A program made the position numbers and the translations under genes. Shown here piece by piece: positions 10,833-21,779 of a stretch of DNA of 64,000 nt. Position 1 is the first letter of the stretch. Every line of letters begins with the position of its first letter. The DNA comes from Amylostereum areolatum (Eukaryota; Basidiomycota; Agaricomycetes; Russulales; Stereaceae). The stretch covers positions 620,001 to 684,000 of the forward strand of contig SAXG01000022.1 of the NCBI GenBank assembly GCA_012932865.1. The letters run 5' to 3'. Below the pieces are notes generated by a model. It searched no databases. It saw only the letters and a program-made list of their open reading frames with translations, and was not told the DNA's origin.

Positions 10833-12122
10833 GTGATTATATGGCGTCGTCCTCCTCGTCAACCACTCACGCAGAACGACCTACTTAGGAGTGATACAAA
10901 CCATGAAGACTCGCCTCCAGAGATAAGACGCAGTCCTGACCTCTGGCTATCGGACGGGACTATCATTCTCCGGACCAACGACCAAGTCGCCAGCGCCCAA
11001 ACGCTGTTCCGAGTGCACAAGTCCACACTCGGACTACACTCTTCCTTCTTCCACGATCTGTTTGACGGACCTCAGACGGCGTTTGACACGGCTTCGGAGC
11101 GCCATGATGACCTACCGGTCATGGACATGATGGACGATGCAAAAGACGTGGTGGATTTTCTGAAGGCGATGTATTTTCCACGGTGCGTCACAGTCATCCA
11201 TTTTTCTTAATTCTGAATCATATGACCTGCTGCAGCTATACGCAACGACACCTTGGGTGCACCATCGACAGTTTGGACAGAAGCAAGTTCCCCGGCATGT
11301 ACGAAGGCGTCCTTCGCCTCGCCCAGAAATACGACGCGCAAGAGCTTCGCGGGATTGTTGTGGAAGCTATTCGCAAAGAGTGGCCAACGACGCTCAAATA
11401 ATGGTATATGAAACGGCGCGAATTGAACATGAACGCCGAGCTTGTCGACGGTCAGCCATGGGACGCGGATGTATGCATTGTGTCATCCGACGTGTATCCG
11501 GATGCGGGTGCGTCATGTCTCCTCAATCCTTCCACTGTACTCGTGTCTGAAGAATTTTATTGGCTTAGCACAAGCTATTCGGCTTGCAGTGGACTTCGAC
11601 ATCCCAAGCATTCTCCCGGTCGCATTTTATGATCTTGCGTGCACCTTCATGGACTATTCACGAGACCCCGACGCACCGGATAAAGCATCTATGCTCGACC
11701 GCCTATCCCCCATGAGGCTCCGTAGTCTCGTCCTTGGGACGGCCGCTCTACGGAATGAGGTTCGAACAGCAGAGCTCTTTTCCGATCAGTTACAAGGTTT
11801 TTGCTCCAGGGACGATAGGGCGTGCATGGAGGTCATTATAACTTGGTGTCAAACCACGCTCTCGTCCATGTATAGGTCATCCAATCTTCTTGAATGGCTC
11901 TAATTGCAGGAGAAACACAAGGATCTGATGCAGTTGCGTGGGCTTTGTGGCTTGTGTTCATCACGCGCTAAGGAGAGGCTAAGCGAGAAAGCCGTTGACA
12001 TCTGGCAGAGGCTTCCTTTGCTATTTGGCCTGGTAAGACTCTACTAGTATGTATGCCATGACATTGTGCTAACTTTTACTCATTAGACCGACGTTGTCGG
12101 CGAGAACTGGGGACGTCACTAA
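10833..12122 (+). pseudogene. BTB/POZ domain protein, probably broken
   Basis: The sequence matches basidiomycete BTB proteins. The BTB fold begins at SPDLWLSDGTIILRTND and includes LFRVHKSTLGLHSSFFHDLF. A second exon follows with LRLAQKYDAQELRGIVVEAI, and a C-terminal part with AIRLAVDFDIPSILPVAFYD that ends TDVVGENWGRH, TAA at 12122. Two lesions are visible. An in-frame TAA (11399-11401) separates KEWPTTLK from WYMKRRELN, where the family reads through. In exon 1 the only well-placed ATG (10841) opens a Ser-rich N-terminus in a different frame from the BTB fold and stops at TAG, so a frameshift or unseen intron would be needed. Such proteins usually act as protein-interaction or ubiquitin-ligase adaptors. 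A shorter BTB-only product remains possible. Confidence 0.7.
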
Positions 12123-12315
12123 TGGGTAGTACGGACGACCGCAGCCGGAGATGGCCATGGGGTCGTTCCTCTCGAATCTAGCCGCGAAGGGGTATTCTCT
12201 CATGGGTTTCGCGTCAGTTTCTGAGCCCCACATATACCTGTACAGGTTCATTCCGCATACTGTACATGTGACATAGAGGACGACCCGATCACAACGAGCG
12301 TCCGGTGCCACGGTC

Positions 12316-12337
12316 TGACTCTCTAGTCACAGAGTCA
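12316..12337. promoter_or_regulatory. Paired TGACTC elements upstream of ADE6
   Basis: TGACTC at 12316-12321 and its inverse GAGTCA at 12332-12337 lie about 350-370 bases before the ADE6 start. TGACTC is the core bound by Gcn4 and by Bas1 at yeast purine genes. Whether a basidiomycete factor uses it here is inference. Confidence 0.35.
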
Positions 12338-12538
12338 CATCGTGACATAACGCGACGCCGAATTTTCGCTTTCCCAGAATCCTCCTGGGTCCTCTCCTGT
12401 CTTCTCCTCCATCCCGAGTCTGCTCACAGCTCTAGACATTCTTTTTCTGTGAGGGCCTGCAGGTATTTTTATGTCTCCTCTTTTGAGGCTGTAGCTTACA
12501 TCTGTTGTAGGCTCTAGAACTCTTTTCTTCCAGTCGAG

Positions 12539-12545
12539 TATATAT
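12539..12545 (+). promoter_or_regulatory. TATA-like box of ADE6
   Basis: TATATAT located about 140 bases before the ADE6 start codon. Position and sequence are compatible with a core promoter element; no transcription start is known. Confidence 0.35.
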
Positions 12546-12685
12546 CGAGTGCCGGTAGTAGCTGGTCATCGAACCGAGGTGCGGCTCTTATCCATGTTCT
12601 TACTTTCGTTTCTTACATTCTATGAAGTATACTAAAGTGCGCAATGTCTCTAAACGACGGCCATGTCCTGACATCTTGATCCAAG

Positions 12686-15600
12686 ATGCTCATCTTCTAT
12701 GGCTCCTCCGCCTTCTCCCATGCAAAACGCGATGCTCTTTGCAAGGACATCAACTCCTTCTGTCATTCTATCATTTCCTTAGATGCCGTCTATCTTCATC
12801 TCGTCAATGCAAGATCTGATCGTGCGCAGAACGAACTATCCACCGACGATTCCGCAACGCGCATCATCCTCGATCGTCTGCTCGCGTATGGCGACGATGC
12901 AAAGTTGGCAGGCACGGAAGACGCGCTGAAGGCGGGAACGGGTGCTGTATATGTGATCCCAAGGCCAGGATCTGTGTCCCCGTGGTCGACCAAGGCGACA
13001 GACATCGCGACCCTATGCAACCTCGGCGAGCATGTCGACCGCCTTGAACGAGGCGTTGCCTTCATATTCACTCCGCCCATCTCTCAAGTTGATCTCGACT
13101 CCATCGCACCCCTCATCCACGATCGCATGACGCAGATCGTCAGCCTCACCCTTCCTCACCAAGACGCCATCTTTCAGCACGCTCCTCCCCGGAAATTACG
13201 CAGCGTGGATCTGTCGCACGATGCTCGTGAGCAACTCGAGCGCGCGAACAGGGAACTTGGTCTCGCACTTGCCACGGATGAGATCGCGTATCTCGTAGAA
13301 GCGTACGCGCCTTTGGGTCGCGCCCCTACCGACGCGGAGCTTTTCATGTTCGCCCAGGTCAACTCAGAACACTGCCGGCACAAGATCTTCAATGCTTCGT
13401 GGACGCTTGACGGCGTCGCGCAAGATACCACCCTCTTCCAGATGATCCGCAACACCGAACGTGTTAGTCCCGCGGGCACTATCTCTGCATACTCAGACAA
13501 CGCCGCCGTGTTCGAAGGCCACTCCGCTCCCCGCTTTGGCGTTGCCAAAAACTCCGAAAACACACCCAATCCGTCATTGGACCGCGTGTATGCGTCGCAT
13601 AAAGAGCAAATGCCCGTCCTCATCAAGGTTGAAACCCACAACCACCCTACCGCAGTGTCACCTTACCCCGGCGCTGCCACCGGCTCTGGAGGCGAGATTC
13701 GCGACGAAGGTGCCGTAGGACGTGGGTCAAAGCCCAAGGCGGGTCTCATCGGGTTCACCGTCTCGAATCTGCTTATCCCAGGACATGTTCAACCATGGGA
13801 AACCGATTTCGGCAAACCCGCGCACATCGCGAGTGCCTTGGAGATCATGCGGGACGCTCCGCTCGGTGGGAGTGCGTTCAACAACGAGTTTGGTAGGCCA
13901 GCGCTCGCGGGCTACTTCCGCACGTTTGCAGAGCAGGAGCCGGAAGGCGGGCGCGTGCGCGGGTACCATAAACCCATCATGCTCGCGGGCGGCATGGGCA
14001 ACGTTCGTCCAGCGTTCGCGCACAAATCAAAAATCTCCCCTGGAGCGAAGATTGTGGTGCTGGGAGGGCCGGGGCTCCTGATTGGGTTAGGAGGAGGGGC
14101 TGCATCGAGTCAGTCCTTGGGAACAGGTCCCGCGTCCCTGGACTTCACGTCGGTTCAAAGGGACAATGCGGAGATGCAGCGGCGGTGCCAACAAGTTATC
14201 GATGCCTGCGCGGACCGCGGCGAAGAGAATCCCATCCAATCCATTCACGACGTCGGCGCCGGCGGGTTGTCTAATGCTCTTCCCGAGCTGGTGCACGACT
14301 CAGACCTTGGTGCAACGTTCGAGATCCGGGACGTGCCCGTAGCAGACGCGTCGCTCTCTCCTATGGAGATCTGGTGCAACGAGTCCCAAGAGCGCTACGT
14401 CCTCGCCATCTCGTCAAAACATGAAGAAACTTTCACCGCCCTTGCCCAGCGCGAACGCTGTCCATTCGGGATCGTCGGGACCGCTACGGAGGAAGAGGTG
14501 CTCGTCGTCACGGACCGCCTGCTCAAGAATGACGTTATCAAACTCAAAATGTCTACCCTATTTGGCAACCCGCCCCGGATGTCGCGCATCGACAATACCC
14601 AGCACCCTACCCGGGTCCCCTTTGATGCCACCCTTTCCAGCGTGCTTCCCGCGCTGCCCTCCCTCAATGCCCGCCTCGCTGAGGCCATCGCCCGCGTCTT
14701 GCGTCTACCATCCGTTGGGTCCAAGTCGTTCCTCATCACCATCGGGGACAGGAGCGTTACCGGACTCGTTACTCGCGACCAGATGGTGGGACCCTGGCAA
14801 GTGCCCGTTGCCGACGTCGCTGTCACCCGCGCCTCATACGGATTCGATGTCCTGGCCGGAGAAGCTATGGCCGTGGGGGAACGGACCCCCCTCGCGCTCT
14901 TGTCAGCAGGTGCCTCTGCTCGCATGGCCGTGGGCGAGGCTCTTACCAATCTCGCCGCTGCGCGCGTGGGTGATCTGGGTCGTGTGAAGCTGAGCGCGAA
15001 TTGGATGTGCGCTGCGAGTACACCCGGGGAGGGCGCGGCGTTGTACGAGGCAGTCAAGGCGATAGGAATGGACCTGTGTCCACAGCTCGGGGTTGGAATT
15101 CCAGTGGGCAAAGATTCGATGTCGATGGCGATGCGGTGGCGGGAGGGATCGGCCCAGAAGGAGGTCACGGCGCCATTGTCGCTCATCGTGACCGCATTTG
15201 CAGGAGTGGAGGATGTCGGCCAGACCTGGACCCCCGAACTACGAACGGACATCGAGGACACAGTGCTCGTTTTCTTCGACCTGGCCCTGGGAAAGCGACG
15301 CCTTGGTGGATCGGCTCTCGCGCAGGTGTTCAAAGAGATCGGCAACGAGGCCCCGGATGTTGAAGACGCGAGGGTCCTCAAGGCATTCTTCGTTGGGTGT
15401 CAAAGTGTGCGCGCGACGGCGCCAGCGCTCATCCTCGCCTACCACGATCGGTCGGACGGAGGGTTGTTCACGACTGTTGCAGAGATGGCCTTTGCGGGAC
15501 GTGCGGGCGTGGAGCTCAACATCGACGCGGTCCAGGGAGAGCATGTCGCAGCGACGCTGTTCAACGAGGAGCTTGGCGCGGTCGTCCAGGTCAGAAGGGC

Positions 15601-16705
15601 AGATATACCCCAATTGGTCAACGCGTTTGTCGCGGAGGGCTTCCCGTCGACATCCATCCACACCCTCGCCACCGTGCTCCCGCGTCAAACCCAGTCCTTC
15701 ACCGTCCTGCACAACAGTCAAGCCATCTTCACCAGCACCCGTGGGGACCTTCAAGAGCTATGGTCGGAGACGTCGTTCCACATGCAGTCCCTGCGCGACG
15801 ACCCGGTGTGTGCGGTGGAGGAGTTCGCGCTCATCAAGGACAGGGCGCACGCGGGGCTGGCGTACGAGCTTACATTCTCGTTCGCCCCGCTGCGGGACCT
15901 TTTCCGCCGGCCCAAGGTCGCGATTTTACGCGAGCAGGGCGTGAATGGGCACGTCGAGATGGCGTGGGCGTTCACCGCGGCAGGGTTCGACGCTGTGGAT
16001 GTGCATATGTCCGACCTCGTCTCCAGTAGTGTAACCTTGGACGAGTTCAGAGGCCTTGCCGCGTGTGGTGGGTTCTCTTACGGCGACGTGCTCGGCGCGG
16101 GCAAGGGCTGGGCACATTCCGCATTGCTGCACAGTCAGGCTCGCCGGACGTTCGAGGTGTTCTTCGCCCGGGATAACACGTTCGCGCTCGGTGTGTGCAA
16201 CGGCTGCCAATTCTTCAGCCACCTCAAGGAAGTCATTCCTGGCGCCGACGCGTGGCCCGAATTCAAAGCGAATCGTGGCGGGCGTTACGAAGGGCGCGTG
16301 GTCAGGGTGGAGGTGGTGGAGAACGAGACGACACGGAAGTCGGTGTTCCTGCACGACATGGTCGGCTCGAAGCTGCCCGTGGTCGTCGCGCACGGGGAGG
16401 GGCGCGCGTCGTTCGCGAACGAGGCGCAGCGAGCGGAGCTCGAGGGCGGGGGGCTGGTCGCGCTGCGATATGTCGATGGGGAGGCCGAGCCGACGGAGAC
16501 GTACCCGCTCAATCCGAACGGGAGTCCGGGGGGCGTGACGGGCGTGCAGACGCCGGACGGGCGGGTGCTGGCGCTGATGCCGCATCCAGAGCGGGTGACG
16601 ACGCTCGAGGCGAATAGCTGGTTCCCTCCGGCGATGAAGGAGGCGTGGAAGGGGACGGGCCCTTGGTTCAGGATTTTCCAGAACGCGAGGCGGTGGTGTA
16701 ACTAG
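12686..16705 (+). CDS. ADE6: Phosphoribosylformylglycinamidine synthase (FGAM synthase)
   Basis: Converts FGAR, glutamine and ATP to FGAM, the fourth step of cytosolic de novo purine synthesis. The 1,339-residue single exon is full length for the large eukaryotic PurL. It has the N-terminal PurS-like domain, then the linker with the signature [11 protein letters not shown] near residue 226. Two AIR-synthase-like halves follow ([20 protein letters not shown] in the first; [15 protein letters not shown] in the second), and a C-terminal glutaminase with Cys1171 in GVCNGCQFF and His1300/Glu1302 in MPHPER. All catalytic positions are present. The start at 12686 gives [16 protein letters not shown], matching family N-termini; an ATG slightly upstream is out of frame. 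The lack of introns contrasts with nearly every neighbour. Confidence 0.97.
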   Translation: MLIFYGSSAFSHAKRDALCKDINSFCHSIISLDAVYLHLVNARSDRAQNELSTDDSATRIILDRLLAYGDDAKLAGTEDALKAGTGAVYVIPRPGSVSPWSTKATDIATLCNLGEHVDRLERGVAFIFTPPISQVDLDSIAPLIHDRMTQIVSLTLPHQDAIFQHAPPRKLRSVDLSHDAREQLERANRELGLALATDEIAYLVEAYAPLGRAPTDAELFMFAQVNSEHCRHKIFNASWTLDGVAQDTTLFQMIRNTERVSPAGTISAYSDNAAVFEGHSAPRFGVAKNSENTPNPSLDRVYASHKEQMPVLIKVETHNHPTAVSPYPGAATGSGGEIRDEGAVGRGSKPKAGLIGFTVSNLLIPGHVQPWETDFGKPAHIASALEIMRDAPLGGSAFNNEFGRPALAGYFRTFAEQEPEGGRVRGYHKPIMLAGGMGNVRPAFAHKSKISPGAKIVVLGGPGLLIGLGGGAASSQSLGTGPASLDFTSVQRDNAEMQRRCQQVIDACADRGEENPIQSIHDVGAGGLSNALPELVHDSDLGATFEIRDVPVADASLSPMEIWCNESQERYVLAISSKHEETFTALAQRERCPFGIVGTATEEEVLVVTDRLLKNDVIKLKMSTLFGNPPRMSRIDNTQHPTRVPFDATLSSVLPALPSLNARLAEAIARVLRLPSVGSKSFLITIGDRSVTGLVTRDQMVGPWQVPVADVAVTRASYGFDVLAGEAMAVGERTPLALLSAGASARMAVGEALTNLAAARVGDLGRVKLSANWMCAASTPGEGAALYEAVKAIGMDLCPQLGVGIPVGKDSMSMAMRWREGSAQKEVTAPLSLIVTAFAGVEDVGQTWTPELRTDIEDTVLVFFDLALGKRRLGGSALAQVFKEIGNEAPDVEDARVLKAFFVGCQSVRATAPALILAYHDRSDGGLFTTVAEMAFAGRAGVELNIDAVQGEHVAATLFNEELGAVVQVRRADIPQLVNAFVAEGFPSTSIHTLATVLPRQTQSFTVLHNSQAIFTSTRGDLQELWSETSFHMQSLRDDPVCAVEEFALIKDRAHAGLAYELTFSFAPLRDLFRRPKVAILREQGVNGHVEMAWAFTAAGFDAVDVHMSDLVSSSVTLDEFRGLAACGGFSYGDVLGAGKGWAHSALLHSQARRTFEVFFARDNTFALGVCNGCQFFSHLKEVIPGADAWPEFKANRGGRYEGRVVRVEVVENETTRKSVFLHDMVGSKLPVVVAHGEGRASFANEAQRAELEGGGLVALRYVDGEAEPTETYPLNPNGSPGGVTGVQTPDGRVLALMPHPERVTTLEANSWFPPAMKEAWKGTGPWFRIFQNARRWCN

Positions 16706-16850
16706 AGATAGATATCACAGGCGATTTATCCTACCATCTCGCCTGCCTCATCATGCGCCCGCGTTCCTTGTTACATGTTAGCATTTAAATGCGAATGTCC
16801 CAACATGCCTTTCCTACGGTATTCTCGCCCCCTTTCCCCGCTCACTTGAG

Positions 16851-18957
16851 ATGTTTTTGATCTTAGCCACCACGTTCCTCTTTGCCGTTGCAGTATATCA
16901 TCTTATCCCCCTGCGGCGTCAAACGCCACTGCCTCCTGGTCCTCGTCCGCTCCCCTTCGTCGGTAATGTCTTTGATATATCGCAGACAACGCCCTGGAAG
17001 ACATTCACGAAATGGGGGATTGAATACGGTGCGTAACCTGAACTCGATATCTGTTTATCTTCTCCTGACGTCTCCCTGAAATTGTCCAGGATCCGTGGTC
17101 GCGATCAAAGTATTCCGCGCCCACTTCATTCTCATCAACTCCCCGACCCATGCTAATGAGATTCTCGGCCGGGGTTCCTCATCGTCCTCCTCAAGACCCA
17201 ATCTTCTCATGGCTAAAATGTTCGTCCCGAATCCCTTCGTTTTACCTGACGCGCGCGTTCATTCGTTCGTCGATTCGTTCCAGGAGTGGTTTTGATGGCC
17301 TGGTTCCCCTTCTTGCGCCCTCTGAGCAATTGCGGCAAACGCGGAAATACATGCACATGGCGTTAGGACCGGATGCGATGACCAAGGACGCTCCAGCGCT
17401 TCAGCGAAGGGCGCTCACCTTCGCCAATCGCATCGTCGAGTCCCCTGAGTTGCTTCTGTCCGAGGTTAGAAAGTACGGCATCTGTCCCTCTTTCTCCCTT
17501 CTCGTCAGGATTAAGTTGGACAATTACGTAGGAATGTTGCCGGAGGACTCGAGCGCATTATCTACGGAGCTACTGAGGAATCCGAGTCGTCTGCTTTCAC
17601 TAAGCTAGCGGAAGAGGCAATAGATATATTCAAGTCGCTCGCTGACCCGACGTCAGGATGGATGGTAGACGTTTTCCCTGTTTGTGAGTGCTTAAAGTGT
17701 GTTTTCCTTGCCTATCGTGTTCATCCTTCTTTAGTGCAATACCTCCCCTCTTGGATGCCAGGAGGATCGTTTCATAAGAAGGCGAAAAACTTCCGTGAAG
17801 GTGTCGTCGGGCGAATGCTCGACGAGCCGTTCCGTGTAGCTCTAGAAAGAATTGTATGTATTCTTCCAAATCTCTGTGGATAAATGCTCACGAAGCACCA
17901 TCGTAGACCGCTGGAACATCCGAACCATGTCTCGTCTCCCGCCTCATCCCTGGAGGCATTGAGAACACTCTTGACGAACATTCGCTGTGCCTAATCCGGA
18001 ACGCAGCTACAAGCGCATACCTTGGTACGAATCCTTTACAGGTCCGCAGGTGGAATCCACTGGACTGACCACTGACTATAGGAGGTATAGACACTGTATG
18101 TACATCGTTTCTAGGTGCATCGTCTTCAACCCTCTGACCAGCGGTTCAGTCCGTCTGTGTCGCCGCTACGCTGTTTCTCGTCATGATGCTCTATCCAGAG
18201 GCGCAAGCTCGTGCTCAACTTGAAATTGACGCCGTTACGAAACAAGCCCGTCTCCCAACCTTAGAAGATCGCGAAGCCCTTCCGTTTATTGACTGCATCC
18301 TCAAGGAGATATTGAGATGGGCACCACCAGCTCCGTTAGGTGCGTCCAGCCTTCTCGTTTCCTCGATCGCCTGGCTCACTGTGAACACAGTTTTCCCTCA
18401 TATCCAGGACTGTGACGCTGTTTTCGATGGTCAACTTATCCCCAGCGGAAGCACTATCCTGGTGAACACCTGGTGAGAACGAAGGGTTCCACACGATCGT
18501 CGCGTTCACTGATTCGACGCAGGGGAATTTGTCGAGATTCAAAACTCTATCCAGACCCTGACCAGTTCAAACCGGAGCGTTTCCTGGACACGTCCCTTTT
18601 GGATCCGCAATCCTTCACCTTTGGTTTCGGACGAAGGTACTGTTCGCTCTTTTGGTATTCCTTTTCGTCAAGTTTCACATACGACTAGGAGCTGTCCCGG
18701 CACGCACCTCGTTGACCGCTCGACATGGATCACTACCGCTACCGTTCTGGCTACGCTCTCCGTATCGTGTCCGGTCGACCCCGTCACAAAAGAGGAGAAG
18801 AGGCCTGTACCGGCGTTCACAGAGGAGCCGTTAAGGTGGGTATTTTGAGATGCGTTGTATTCTTGCTGGTAGCTAACAATCCGAATCATATAGACAGCCG
18901 CTGCCCTTCGAGTGTAGAATTGAGGCCAGGGTCCCAGCCCTCCTTGTGAAACAGTAA
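16851..18957 (+). CDS. Cytochrome P450 monooxygenase
   Basis: A membrane-anchored haem monooxygenase. The start MFLILATTFLFAVAVYHLIP is an ER anchor, followed by the proline-rich hinge PLPPGPRPLPFVGN. Further along come RKYMHMALGPD (helix C), the I-helix motif GGIDT, ALPFIDCILKEILRWAPP (ExxR), FKPERF, and the haem-binding loop FGFGRR/SCPG with the axial cysteine, split by an intron. About ten introns are needed. Non-obvious donors at 17219 and 17474 keep the frame through NVAGGLERIIYGATEE. The end is RIEARVPALLVKQ, TAA at 18957. With these splice choices the gene is intact and about 500 residues long, normal for the family. Substrate unknown; it could oxidise a terpenoid, an aromatic or a xenobiotic. 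Confidence 0.88.
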
Positions 18958-19615
18958 TGACCATTTGACCATTTGACTGGTCCCTTCCCCCGCCATACTT
19001 TTTTCGGAGTCTTTTTTGTAGCTCCCGGGAAAATATATTGTTATGTATAACACTCTCCAAGCTTCATGCTTTCTGTCCCCTAAAAGTTACACGGAAGGGT
19101 TTTTGTGCGTCGGGCATTCGGCCCGGGGTGTCCCGGGCCACGCGGGAATGACGCAGCGAGTGTTGCTGAGATTGAGCAGCGAGCATCCCCTCTCGCCATC
19201 CTCTCTTCCTCCCCCGCCGGTGTATGCTACGACAGAGACTCACTGTACTCGATACACATTCTGTCAACCTCGGCTCACGCCTGCGACTCGTTCAAGCTTC
19301 CTTCCGACGCTCGAAGACCATCTCATCTTTCACGATGCCGATGCCCAACCCTCCCGGCCAGTCTGCGTACGTATAGTATACCCAGCCCCACCACCCTCGC
19401 TCTGTTCCGGCGGCATGCTATTTTTCATCATATATACTCATCCACCGTCGATGCCAGAATACCCACCCTCTCTTCCTCTCCCTCTTTACTACAATCTACC
19501 CTTGGCACCTCGCCCTTCTCGATGTCTGTACTCACCTCCGTCGCCTCCTCAGAACCCCCATCTCGTATGCAGCTTTCACATCCCACCTGTCGCACAGACT
19601 GATCATGCATATGGC
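18958..19615. other. Intergenic region between the P450 and RPI genes
   Basis: About 660 bases. A short coding-like start MPMPNPPGQSA at 19335 could be an upstream first exon of the isomerase gene, but the splice phase could not be settled. The rest is pyrimidine-rich, as expected of a housekeeping promoter. Confidence 0.4.
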
Positions 19616-20796
19616 ATGTACATAGTCTCATTGACCAAGAAGCTTTCCGGTATCGAGGCTTCCAAGCAGCTCGCAGCGTGGACAGCCGTTGATAAACACA
19701 TCCTCCCCGAACACAAGGTGTGCACTAATAATATCGTACTACGCGTATCCGTTGACACGTTCCCAGTACATCGGCATTGGTTCTGGTGCGTTTGACATCT
19801 ACGAAGGGCCCGGACAATGACCCACGTTCGTATAGGCTCAACCGTTCCCTACGTCGTTGAGCGTATCGTCGCGCAGGGCGCCGAGCTGAATAAGGACCGT
19901 ATCTTCATCCCAACCGGTACACACGCCCATGATCTCTCCGTCTTCCCACCAAACTCACGCCTCCTGAACTCCCAGGCTTCCAGTCCAAGGAACTCATCGT
20001 ACGCGCGGGCCTCCGGCTCGGCGATGTCGACCAGTACCCGACGCTCGATGTGACCGTCGATGGCGCTGACGAGTAAGCGCGGTCCTTCGTGTCCGTATCG
20101 CGCGTCTGTTGACGCGTTATCAGGGTGGACAAGGACCTGAACTGCATCAAGGGTGGAGGCGCGTGCCATCTTCGGGAGAAAGTCCTCGCAGAGGCCGCCG
20201 TGACGTGAGTCCCACACGCGCCCACCCCGTCTCCGTTCCGCCTAACAAGCATGCCTTTTACTCACCAGGTTCGTGGTGGTAGCCGACTACCGAAAAAACT
20301 CTACCGTCCTCGGTACATCTGTACGTTCCCTCCTCATGACGACGTCCTATTCATTCACCCGACCGTTGTTCCTTTCGTCTGCCTTCAGTACAAGCCCGGT
20401 GTTCCAGTCGAAGTCGCTCCTTTCGCGTACGCCAAAGTCCTGCACAATCTCCACACGCTGGGCTCGCCCAAAGCCGCGCTACGCATGGCGACGGCCAAAG
20501 CAGGCCCGATCGTGACGGACAACGGGAACTTCGTCATCGACGCGCCGTTCGCGGAGGACGTCATGCGCGAGCCGCACAATCTCCTAAAGCAGATTAAAAT
20601 GCTCACGGGCGTCGTCGAGGTCGGGCTATTCTGCCATATGGCGAAGGCGGCGTACTTTGGGAACGAGGTAGGCATTGTTCCCCCCCGGGGTAAATACTTA
20701 TTACTGACCGGGCCTGGGTAGGACGGGAGCGTTACCATTCGCTGGGACAACGGCCAAACGGACCAAGTGAAAGCATCCAAGCCTGACGAAGCTTGA
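19616..20796 (+). CDS. RKI1: Ribose-5-phosphate isomerase A
   Basis: Interconverts ribose 5-phosphate and ribulose 5-phosphate in the non-oxidative pentose phosphate pathway. Diagnostic stretches are YIGIGSG joined across an intron to [11 protein letters not shown], then DVTVDGADE carrying the catalytic Asp residues, [19 protein letters not shown] with the substrate Lys, and [11 protein letters not shown]-terminal domain follows with [12 protein letters not shown] and ends [11 protein letters not shown] at 20796. Six or so short introns interrupt it, normal for this genome. The start used here ([18 protein letters not shown]) is the nearest in-frame ATG; an upstream spliced start is possible. 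Function is firm, N-terminus provisional. Confidence 0.9.
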
Positions 20797-21132
20797 AGCT
20801 TGACGACAACCTGCGGCCGCGGGGATCTTGTGGGGCTAAGAGTGCAGTACTTCTTAGACCTGATGGATGGCCGGGACAAACTAGAATGAACCTCAATTTT
20901 GTAACATCGTTGGTATAGAAGCCGCCGTAGTAAGAGAGTAGAGCCCAGTAAACACCGTGTGCACGGTTGAGAAAAGTGAATGGAGGTGCAGCGGCGGGCT
21001 CGAAACTTGAAGCTTGAAGCTCAACATATCAGTATATCGACGCACCTCTGGACAGATGGTTGCCAGCGACTTCTTAGACTACCACTCTGAAGCAAGCAAG
21101 CGGCCAACCTCGCGATCATAGCATTGGTCTAA
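20797..21132. other. Convergent 3' region between RPI and NDUFA2
   Basis: About 340 bases between two 3' ends. The motif CTTGAAGCTTGAAGCT recurs (near 20790 and 21006), possibly terminator-associated; nothing else was seen. Confidence 0.4.
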
Positions 21133-21548
21133 TTAGCTCAGGAGTTGTGTCATCTTTGCTGCAACGTCCGCTGAGGACAGATTCTCTAGTTCGACATGTT
21201 TCTCCACCCCACGTTCTTTGGAGACAAATCGAGAACAATAGGAAACCCAGATCAGGATGCTGTTACTCAGAGCAGAATGGAGGACGCACCAAACCGCGCA
21301 AACGCCCGTGCGGGTGTACCACTCGCCTCGCGAATCATCACCGGAACGTCAGGGTTGTGTTGCTTGATGATTGGGTACGTCGACTGGATGAACTGTCTGA
21401 GAAGGAAACGTGTGTGAGAGCTCGTTGGAGAACGGGCCTATACGTGAAGAAGAGCAACTGACCGCGTACCCGCGGACGCGGGGCCCGTTTGGCAAAGCAA
21501 GATACGGATTTCGCGGATGGCGGGAGAGAGCGCCTTGGCAAAGGACAT
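21133..21548 (-). CDS. NADH:ubiquinone oxidoreductase B8 subunit (NDUFA2 type)
   Basis: A small accessory subunit of mitochondrial complex I with a thioredoxin-like fold (L51/S25/CI-B8 family). Three exons give about 90 residues. Exon 1 is MSFAKALSPAIREIRILLC followed by QTGPASAGTR, exon 2 is QFIQSTYPIIKQHNPDVPV to RAFARFG, and exon 3 is RGVEKHVELENLSSADV ending KMTQLLS. Length and motif order match the family across eukaryotes. The gene shares a 231 bp intergenic region head-to-head with the RAX1-like gene. No lesion seen. Confidence 0.9.
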
Positions 21549-21779
21549 TGCAGCAGAATCGTGGCAAGAAATAAGAGAAAGTTGAACTGCCTGGGCTGCC
21601 TTGGCTTGAAGTAAGTTGTAAAGCGGAGGAGGAGAAGGGGTGTGACGGGACGAGGAACGATCATGTCACGTGTGATGAGAGGATGTTGGTCGGTCACGGT
21701 TGACAACGTTTCTGAGCCGTTGCTGTTCGACGTTTCCTTCGCCGCCTTCGACCCCGACCCCCGACGCTCGTTCGACACC
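21549..21779. promoter_or_regulatory. Bidirectional promoter region NDUFA2 / RAX1-like
   Basis: Only 231 bases separate the two divergent start codons. A palindromic CACGTG (E-box type) sits at 21667-21672. Shared control of the two genes is possible but is inference from spacing. Confidence 0.5.

Larger units (their letters stand above)
12123..12685. other. ADE6 upstream region
   Basis: About 560 bases holding the ADE6 promoter: a paired TGACTC element, a TATA-like stretch and a pyrimidine-rich leader. No additional gene was seen. Confidence 0.5.

Noticed and set aside
14395..15381. 328-residue open frame antisense to ADE6
   Set aside because: It is a composition artefact on the opposite strand of a GC-rich exon; Ser/Arg/Thr-rich and without motifs.
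17200..17540. Suspected stops in the P450
   Set aside because: Introns starting at 17219 (GTTCGT) and 17474 (GTACGG) restore an open, family-like reading frame.
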